11,827 nt of DNA from JBDHZK01 sp039811865. GTDB taxonomy: Bacteria > Actinomycetota > Actinomycetes > Propionibacteriales > Propionibacteriaceae. The position numbers and the translations under genes were made by a program. The notes beneath the pieces are model-generated. The model made no database searches and was not told where the DNA came from. It saw only the letters and a list, made by a program, of their open reading frames with translations. The stretch is from NCBI GenBank assembly GCA_039811865.1, contig JBDHZK010000083.1, positions 1 through 11,827 of the forward strand, written 5' to 3'. Below are positions 8,019 through 11,827 of the stretch, piece by piece (position 1 is the first letter of the stretch; each line of letters begins with the position of its first letter).

Positions 8019-8723
8019 GTGAGCGCGTGGGAGCCGGTGGCAGCCGATGGGTTCCGGATCGCCTTGATGCCTTCTTCTCGGCGCGACGACCCGGAGGGCT
8101 TCGCCGCGACCGCGCGCGCGGTGCGCGCCGAACTGTCCGGCACCAGACCGTTCTCCACGCTGCGCGCGCTGGTTAGGGTCGCCGTCCTGGACGCCCCCGG
8201 TGGCGACCTGTTCGCCGGTCGCGATCCCGGGTTGCCGCGGCGCCTGGTGATCGACCAGGCCGGGGCCCGCGAGCATGCCGCGGCGCGGCTGGGGGGCGCG
8301 GCCGACGTCGTTTTGGTGATCGTGGGCGAGGACGACTACGGCGGGTTGGGCGGCGCCGGAGTGGCGGCGGTGACTCGGCACCGCCTCGCCGGGCGCCTGG
8401 CCCTGCACGAGCTAGGGCACGCCGGGTTTGACCTGGCCGATGAGTACGGTGGCGCCGAACCGGCCGCCTCGGGGGCCGCGGAGCCGTCCAGGGTGAACGT
8501 GACTCGGGAGCGCGACCCGCGGAAAGTCAAGTGGCGTCGGTTGGTTCCGCAAAACGAAGCCGTCGCCTGTATCGAGGGTGGCGACCGCACCGATCGAGGC
8601 ATCTTTCGCGCCGCCGCGACGTGCCGAATGCGTTCGGTTCATGATGATTTCTGTCGCGTTTGTTCGACGGAGATCGTCCGCATTATTCTGCAGTCCCGAA
8701 ATCGTCGGACGGAGGTCTCATGA
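8019..8723 (+). CDS. Minimal M64-family (IgA-peptidase-like) zinc metalloprotease, 234 aa
   Basis: The zinc-binding block HELGH (130-134) is followed by AGFDLADEYGG (135-145), the arrangement typical of peptidase family M64 (MEROPS clan MA(M), IgA peptidase-like). Glu131 is the expected catalytic base and His130/His134 are zinc ligands. Acidic residues D138, D141 and E142 are candidates for further ligands. VVLVIVGEDDYGGLGG (97-112) matches the strand-plus-GG block before the active site in this family. TCRMRSV (201-207), followed by FCRVC (211-215), matches the Cys-Met-turn and Cys pair near the C-terminus. At 234 aa it is only about the catalytic core; no N-terminal beta domain, signal peptide or membrane anchor is present. 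The GTG start at 8019 is chosen from AGGGGG 7 bases upstream and because earlier in-frame codons cross the palindromes. The stop overlaps the next ATG. The substrate is unknown; it may process or mature products of the adjacent operons (inference). Confidence 0.87.
   Translation: MSAWEPVAADGFRIALMPSSRRDDPEGFAATARAVRAELSGTRPFSTLRALVRVAVLDAPGGDLFAGRDPGLPRRLVIDQAGAREHAAARLGGAADVVLVIVGEDDYGGLGGAGVAAVTRHRLAGRLALHELGHAGFDLADEYGGAEPAASGAAEPSRVNVTRERDPRKVKWRRLVPQNEAVACIEGGDRTDRGIFRAAATCRMRSVHDDFCRVCSTEIVRIILQSRNRRTEVS
8711..8715 (+). promoter_or_regulatory. Ribosome binding site for the hemopexin-repeat gene, inside the protease gene
   Basis: GGAGG lies 4 bases before ATG 8720, which overlaps the protease stop as ATGA. 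This decides the start against the in-frame ATG at 8660 and indicates translational coupling. Confidence 0.8.
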
Positions 8724-9907
8724 AAGCGCGACGTGTTTACTTTTTCGATTCCACGCGGTATACGCGATTCGAATCGGCCATCAATGGCGCTCTTCCAGTT
8801 TATCCACTAGATACGGCAAGTCGCTGGCACGGGCTGCCCGCACGAATAGACGCCGCCGTCAACTGGGGCAACGGAAAGGTCTATTTCTTTTCCGGAAACC
8901 AGTATTATCGCTACGACACCAGGGTCGACGGCATTGATCCGGGTTACCCGAAACCGATGACGATCTGGTTCAGCGGGGCGTCCGCCGATTTCGCCAACGG
9001 GATCGACGCGGCAGTCAACTGGGGCAACGGGAAGGCTTACTTCTTCCGCGGCGACCAGTACGTCCGCTACGACATGAGTGACGCCGTGGACAGCGTGGAG
9101 GCCGGCTACCCAAAGCCCATCGCCGGCAACTGGGGCGGGGTCGGCGTGGGGAGTACGTTTGCGTCCGGCATCGGCGACATCGTCAATTACGGCAATGGCA
9201 AGGTCTATTGGTTCAAGGGCGACCAGTACGCCCGGTTCGACCTCGGGTCGAAGGGCATGGACGCCGACTACCCGAAGCCGATCGCCGGGAACTGGCCCGG
9301 CGTGTTCACGACCGGAATTGCCGCTGCGGTGGAGTGGCCCATGGCGCTGGTGGACACGTTCAACGTCCACACCGGCTCCAGTGGTTGCGTTTCGAACGTG
9401 ACCGGCGGCTCGCGGTTCATCGGGGAGACCTTCAATAACAATATCGACTACAAGACGGTCGATTATCCGGTGACCGCCGCGGTGGGGGAGTATCGCCAGT
9501 ACGTCCGGGGCACCTTTACCTGGAGCGGCACCGCCATCACCCATCTACTGATGAATCCCTCCGGCGGGGCGGCGCCCGCGATGAGTGCGACGACGTTCCA
9601 GGAGGATGGCGTGCATCAATCCGGCAGCACCCCGCTGGCCGGTATTCCGGGGCTCGTTTTTTGGCGCTACGGGCACCGAATGGATCCGCAGGCCAACAAC
9701 ATCGCCTCCGATCAGTTCACGGGCCCGGACCGACCCACGGGCCGCAGTTATCGTGGCTGGGACGGCCCCGGCTGGACGGGGGCGGCCGGCAGCGGCGTGT
9801 CCTGCGCGCTGAACCTGGACTTCCGCGGCGACGCGGTGGACGCCGCCCATGCCGACCTGGTGCTGCAAACCGTGAGTTGGACCGTCAATTGTTCGGGAGT
9901 GATGTGA
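8720..9907 (+). CDS. Four-bladed hemopexin-type propeller protein with unknown C-terminal domain, 395 aa
   Basis: Hemopexin repeats provide beta-propeller binding surfaces for proteins, glycans or metals. Four blades are visible. Blade 1 (about 5-42) has VYFFDSTRYTRFE but lacks its leading strand. Blades 2, 3 and 4 begin at IDAAVNWGNGK (43), IDAAVNWGNGK (95) and IGDIVNYGNGK (151). Each continues with YFF.GNQYYRYD-type and GYPKPI..NW.G segments. IAAAVEW (200-206) is an extra strand that could close blade 1. Residues 207-395 form a separate Trp/Tyr/Gly-rich, mainly beta domain with three cysteines (223, 362, 391) that I do not recognise. No signal peptide is present. The start at 8720 overlaps the protease stop (ATGA) and has GGAGG 4 bases upstream. 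Bacterial hemopexin-repeat proteins such as the photopexins are known, but a shared role here is not established. The first 100 bases of the gene are much less GC-rich than the rest. Confidence 0.9.
   Translation: MKARRVYFFDSTRYTRFESAINGALPVYPLDTASRWHGLPARIDAAVNWGNGKVYFFSGNQYYRYDTRVDGIDPGYPKPMTIWFSGASADFANGIDAAVNWGNGKAYFFRGDQYVRYDMSDAVDSVEAGYPKPIAGNWGGVGVGSTFASGIGDIVNYGNGKVYWFKGDQYARFDLGSKGMDADYPKPIAGNWPGVFTTGIAAAVEWPMALVDTFNVHTGSSGCVSNVTGGSRFIGETFNNNIDYKTVDYPVTAAVGEYRQYVRGTFTWSGTAITHLLMNPSGGAAPAMSATTFQEDGVHQSGSTPLAGIPGLVFWRYGHRMDPQANNIASDQFTGPDRPTGRSYRGWDGPGWTGAAGSGVSCALNLDFRGDAVDAAHADLVLQTVSWTVNCSGVM
8846..9337 (+). repeat. Imperfect direct repeats encoding hemopexin blades
   Basis: Three coding units start at 8846, 9002 and 9170, with spacings of 52 and 56 codons, and a partial fourth begins at 9317. 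GTCAACTGGGGCAACGG is identical at 8858-8874 and 9014-9030. GGCGACCAGTACG is identical at 9050-9062 and 9218-9230. Such nucleotide identity suggests internal duplication or recombination of blades, though protein-level constraint also contributes. Confidence 0.75.
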
Positions 9908-9908
9908 G

Positions 9909-10256
9909 ATGACGCAATCCCAGTTGATCGCCGGCCGGTGGACGTTGCCGGTAGTCGAAAGCAACGACAACGGGGCCGTATTCATGCACGTGTCGGTTCA
10001 GGTTTCCGAGCCCGGGGCTTTGGACGGCATCCCAGTGCAGGCATCCCTGATGGCGCAGGGTCAGGAGTGTGAGTTCGTCGAGGATCTCGGCGGTGGCGAG
10101 TACCTGTACGTCTCGACCGGTTCCACGACGGCCGTCACCAGGCGGCGCTACTCGAGCCCGTCCGGAGCGGACCCGGACACCTGCACCGTCACGATCGAGG
10201 GCGACTCGGCGACCTTCGCCGTGACCGTGCGGGACAAGGACATCCCGATCGTCTGA
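9909..10256 (+). CDS. Small unknown protein, 115 aa, in the protease/hemopexin operon
   Basis: The ATG lies one base after the stop of the hemopexin gene, and GGGAG is found about 10 bases upstream, so it is very likely co-translated with its neighbour. The chain is predicted mostly beta from its pattern (alternating hydrophobic stretches around 23-33, 65-70, 92-108) with two cysteines (54 and 92) that could pair. A polar segment around 78-90 (RRRYSSPSGADPD) is probably a loop. It has no signal peptide, membrane helix or recognised motif. A single-domain beta-sandwich partner or chaperone of the propeller protein is possible but unsupported by homology. It is the last gene of the rightward operon; a 138-base gap and convergent genes follow. 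Confidence 0.82.
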   Translation: MTQSQLIAGRWTLPVVESNDNGAVFMHVSVQVSEPGALDGIPVQASLMAQGQECEFVEDLGGGEYLYVSTGSTTAVTRRRYSSPSGADPDTCTVTIEGDSATFAVTVRDKDIPIV

Positions 10257-10343
10257 GCCTGCGGTGGGGACCTTTCGACCTGCCAGGGCCGAGCCGGCCG
10301 ATCGCGTCGAACCAGGCGGCTGAGCCGGTCGGGCTGGCGGGAC

Positions 10344-10370
10344 CGGACCCTGAGTTCGTCGAGGGGTCCG
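10344..10370. terminator. Possible stem-loop between convergent genes
   Basis: CGGACCC (10344-10350) and GGGTCCG (10364-10370) are perfect 7-base arms around a 13-base loop, midway between the rightward operon and the convergent lipoprotein gene. No U-tract follows on either strand. It could serve as a bidirectional terminator of the tail-less kind common in high-GC bacteria, but the stem is short. The rest of the 138-base gap shows only GC-rich sequence. Confidence 0.3.
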
Positions 10371-10394
10371 CGGGCGGGCGGCCGCTCCGCCGGG

Positions 10395-10883
10395 TCAGCG
10401 ATATACGACCGTGTCGTTGCCCTCGCGGTAGGTGACCCAGATCGCGAACTCGACGTTGCGGTCCTGGCCGAAGGCCATCACGAAGCTGGTGGGTGTTTTC
10501 GGTTTGATCGGGTGCAGCGGGAAACGGACGTTTGCCTGCAGATCGAAGATGGTGCCCGCGTGGCGCCCCCCCGTGGTCGCATCGAACAGCCAGGTGAAGA
10601 CAGGGACCGAAGAGCCGCTCGCGTTGACGACCGTGACGTTGACGGCCTCGTATTTGGGCCAGGTGACTTGGTCCTCGAGCGAGGCGTAGCGGCTGGGTTT
10701 GAACGGCCGGCGCTTGTCGATGTTCACCGAGGAGCCGTCCGGCCAGGTGAACGTGGTGCCGAACGGTACGGTCCGCACGACCGGCACGTACGGTCCGGTG
10801 GACGACGGCGTCGGCGGTGGCGCTTGAGGCGTGCAGCCGGACAGCAGCGCGACGGCCAGCCCCGCCCCGAATAGTCTGCGCAC
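10395..10883 (-). CDS. DUF4352-like putative lipoprotein, 162 aa
   Basis: The N-terminus MRRLFGAGLAVALLSGC is a short lipoprotein signal peptide with lipobox LSGC and modification site Cys17, followed by a Pro/Thr/Ser-rich linker (about 18-30). The mature part starts with the GTTFTWPDGSSVNI segment (around 42-55), a VTVVNASGSSVPVF strand pair and a late FVMAFGQDRNVEFAIWV segment. This pattern resembles DUF4352/telomeric-repeat-like immunoprotective beta-sandwich lipoproteins of actinomycetes. It should be membrane-anchored on the outer face of the cytoplasmic membrane. The GTG at 10883 is the only start that keeps the whole signal peptide: an in-frame stop lies four codons upstream. No clear Shine-Dalgarno is present. 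It converges on the protease/hemopexin operon and is probably not part of it. Its specific role is unknown. Confidence 0.82.
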   Translation of the reverse strand: MRRLFGAGLAVALLSGCTPQAPPPTPSSTGPYVPVVRTVPFGTTFTWPDGSSVNIDKRRPFKPSRYASLEDQVTWPKYEAVNVTVVNASGSSVPVFTWLFDATTGGRHAGTIFDLQANVRFPLHPIKPKTPTSFVMAFGQDRNVEFAIWVTYREGNDTVVYR

Positions 10884-10950
10884 TCGGCAAGGCTATGCGG
10901 CGGCGGTGGCCCAGTTTCCCCTCTCCACAAGCCGATCGATCGCAGGATCG

Positions 10951-10999
10951 GGCGCCCTTCGCCGGGCGGCTTGGGTCCCCGAGCCAGGCGAAGGGTGCC
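10951..10999 (-). terminator. Stem-loop downstream of the 150-aa gene, probable terminator
   Basis: GGCGCCCTTCGCC (10951-10963) and GGCGAAGGGTGCC (10987-10999) form a 13-base stem with one G-T pair and a 23-base loop. The stem begins 13 bases after the stop codon of the minus-strand 150-aa gene. No U-run follows. It could end transcription of the DUF1801/150-aa pair before the lipoprotein gene, or act in the lipoprotein leader. Confidence 0.5.
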
Positions 11000-11012
11000 G
11001 ATGTCTGCCGCG

Positions 11013-11465
11013 CTATCCCTCGTCGGCCCAGATGGGCTCTGCAGCTTCTTTCCCGGCCGGCGCGAGGTCTACGCGGATCTGGCTGGCGGCGTCCTCGAAC
11101 GCGACAGCCCAGACACGGACGCTCGTGCGGGTCGCCAGGGGCCCCATGGCCACCTCGTACTCGGCGTCCCCGATCGTGAGCAGCTCGTCCGGGAGCAGGA
11201 GTTGGCCCTCGAAGTGCGGCGGGTCGGCCGGCGCGTCGAACGCGGGTAGATACCTGACCTGGACGGTTGCGGTGGCCAGTTCGCCCCGCTCGACCTGCGC
11301 GTCGTTGACGTCTCGCGCGTGCGTGACCTGGATCACCAGTGCGCCCGAATCGGCGGTGACGAGTTCGTCCGGAAGCGGCTCCGGGCTTTCCGCGGTCGGC
11401 GCGGAGAGGATTGCGATGCCCCAGTACCAGGGCCGGGTGATGGTCAGCTCGAGCAGGGCCTGCAT
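11013..11465 (-). CDS. Conserved-looking hypothetical protein, 150 aa
   Basis: The frame opens with ATG and encodes MQALLELTITRPWYWG, then two similar-looking beta-rich halves. Each half contains an LPDEL segment (31-35 and around 91-95), a run of alternating hydrophobic residues and an acidic loop. The protein is acidic, has no cysteine, no signal peptide and no membrane segment. It follows the DUF1801 gene by 36 bases on the same strand and could be co-transcribed, but no good Shine-Dalgarno is seen before the ATG. I do not recognise the family and assign no function. The coding call rests on frame openness, GC-rich third positions and fit between its neighbours. Confidence 0.72.
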   Translation of the reverse strand: MQALLELTITRPWYWGIAILSAPTAESPEPLPDELVTADSGALVIQVTHARDVNDAQVERGELATATVQVRYLPAFDAPADPPHFEGQLLLPDELLTIGDAEYEVAMGPLATRTSVRVWAVAFEDAASQIRVDLAPAGKEAAEPIWADEG

Positions 11466-11501
11466 GGGGCCAGCTTAGGAGAGCGGGGCAGCGGCCCGGG
11501 C

Positions 11502-11827
11502 CTACGCCAACCCCTCCTCAGCGAGCCGGACCCCGATCAGCTTGCCAAGCAACTCCGGGTCCAGCGGGACGTCCATGGGGAACTGGAACGAGCCCTTCGC
11601 CACCTTGTAAGCAGCCAGTTCGTCGCCCAGCTTGGCCAGTGCCGTCCCGCTGTGCGGGGCGTAGGTGAGGTGCTTGGCGAAGGCGGCGAAGCCCGCGACG
11701 CGCTTGCCCCCCACCTTGAAGACCGGTACGCCGTAGGAGATGCCCTGCTCGGCCTCGGGGACGATCGCCGAGATCCGCTCGCGCACCAGCGTCAACGTGG
11801 CGCGGGCCGGCTCGGGCAATGCGGCCA
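11502..11827 (-). CDS. DUF1801 (YdhG/iron-chaperone-like) domain protein, 5' end outside window
   Basis: The visible residues include LPEPARATL, PEAEQGISYGVPVFKVGGKRV (a segment typical of DUF1801, with the SYG.P.F core), then GFAAFAKHLTYAPHSG and a C-terminal KGSFQFPMDVPLDPELLGKL. This order matches DUF1801/YdhG-like proteins, a frataxin-like fold sometimes annotated as iron chaperone in firmicutes; the actinobacterial members are mostly uncharacterised. A TTG at 11819 could be read as a start, but the frame stays open to the right edge with an A-A-L-P-E-P-A-R context. That is the usual internal sequence after a Y-I-A-x motif in this family. The true start therefore probably lies beyond the window. 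It is a small cytoplasmic protein with no visible signal peptide. Confidence 0.85.
   Translation of the reverse strand, partial: AALPEPARATLTLVRERISAIVPEAEQGISYGVPVFKVGGKRVAGFAAFAKHLTYAPHSGTALAKLGDELAAYKVAKGSFQFPMDVPLDPELLGKLIGVRLAEEGLA

Noticed and set aside
8660..8719. Upstream extension of the hemopexin gene to ATG 8660
   Set aside because: The internal ATG at 8720 has GGAGG at the correct distance and the ATGA overlap; the extra 20 residues are not hemopexin-like.
10189..10890. 233-codon minus-strand frame overlapping the lipoprotein gene
   Set aside because: It has Arg/Pro/His-rich shadow composition and overlaps the lipoprotein, whose signal peptide and lipobox are clear, and also the end of the 115-aa gene.
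11502..11819. TTG at 11819 as the start of the DUF1801 gene
   Set aside because: The frame continues open to the window edge with family-like residues before it, so the gene is treated as cut by the edge.

Overview
The window is GC-rich (roughly two thirds or more G+C in most genes). It has GTG starts, strong antisense frame openness, a lipoprotein with a classical lipobox, and a DUF4352-like lipoprotein of a type common in actinomycetes. It most likely comes from the chromosome of a high-GC Gram-positive actinobacterium; nothing in the sequence fixes the genus. No tRNA, rRNA, CRISPR array, transposase or integrase was seen.

Layout. (1) Bases 1-7871, minus strand: a tightly packed run of four genes, read right to left, with gaps of 7, 4 and 13 bases. 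The last gene runs off the left edge. The four products (791, 767, 773 and at least 281 aa) are diverged paralogues. They share an N-terminal module with two recognisable motif blocks. The three complete ones continue into three or four beta-rich repeats of about 100 residues. I do not recognise the family. (2) Bases 7872-8018: a 147-base divergent intergenic region with a nested pair of inverted repeats and a separate 21-base palindrome, probably the control region for both sides. (3) Bases 8019-10256, plus strand: three coupled genes. They encode a minimal M64-type (IgA-peptidase-like, metzincin) zinc protease, a four-bladed hemopexin-type propeller joined to an unrecognised C-terminal domain, and a 115-aa unknown protein. 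(4) Bases 10395-11827, minus strand: an ordinary-looking stretch with a DUF4352-like lipoprotein, an unknown 150-aa protein and a DUF1801 (YdhG/iron-chaperone-like) protein cut by the right edge.

Inference. The four-paralogue operon and the protease/propeller operon diverge from one control region and look like one functional module. The proteins are beta-rich repeat proteins, a hemopexin-type adhesive propeller and a metzincin protease. These are fold types usually found outside cells, yet none of the module's proteins shows a signal peptide or membrane segment. Either an unlinked export route carries them out or they act inside the cell. This module is the part of the window most likely to be undescribed. 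Its function cannot be read from the sequence.
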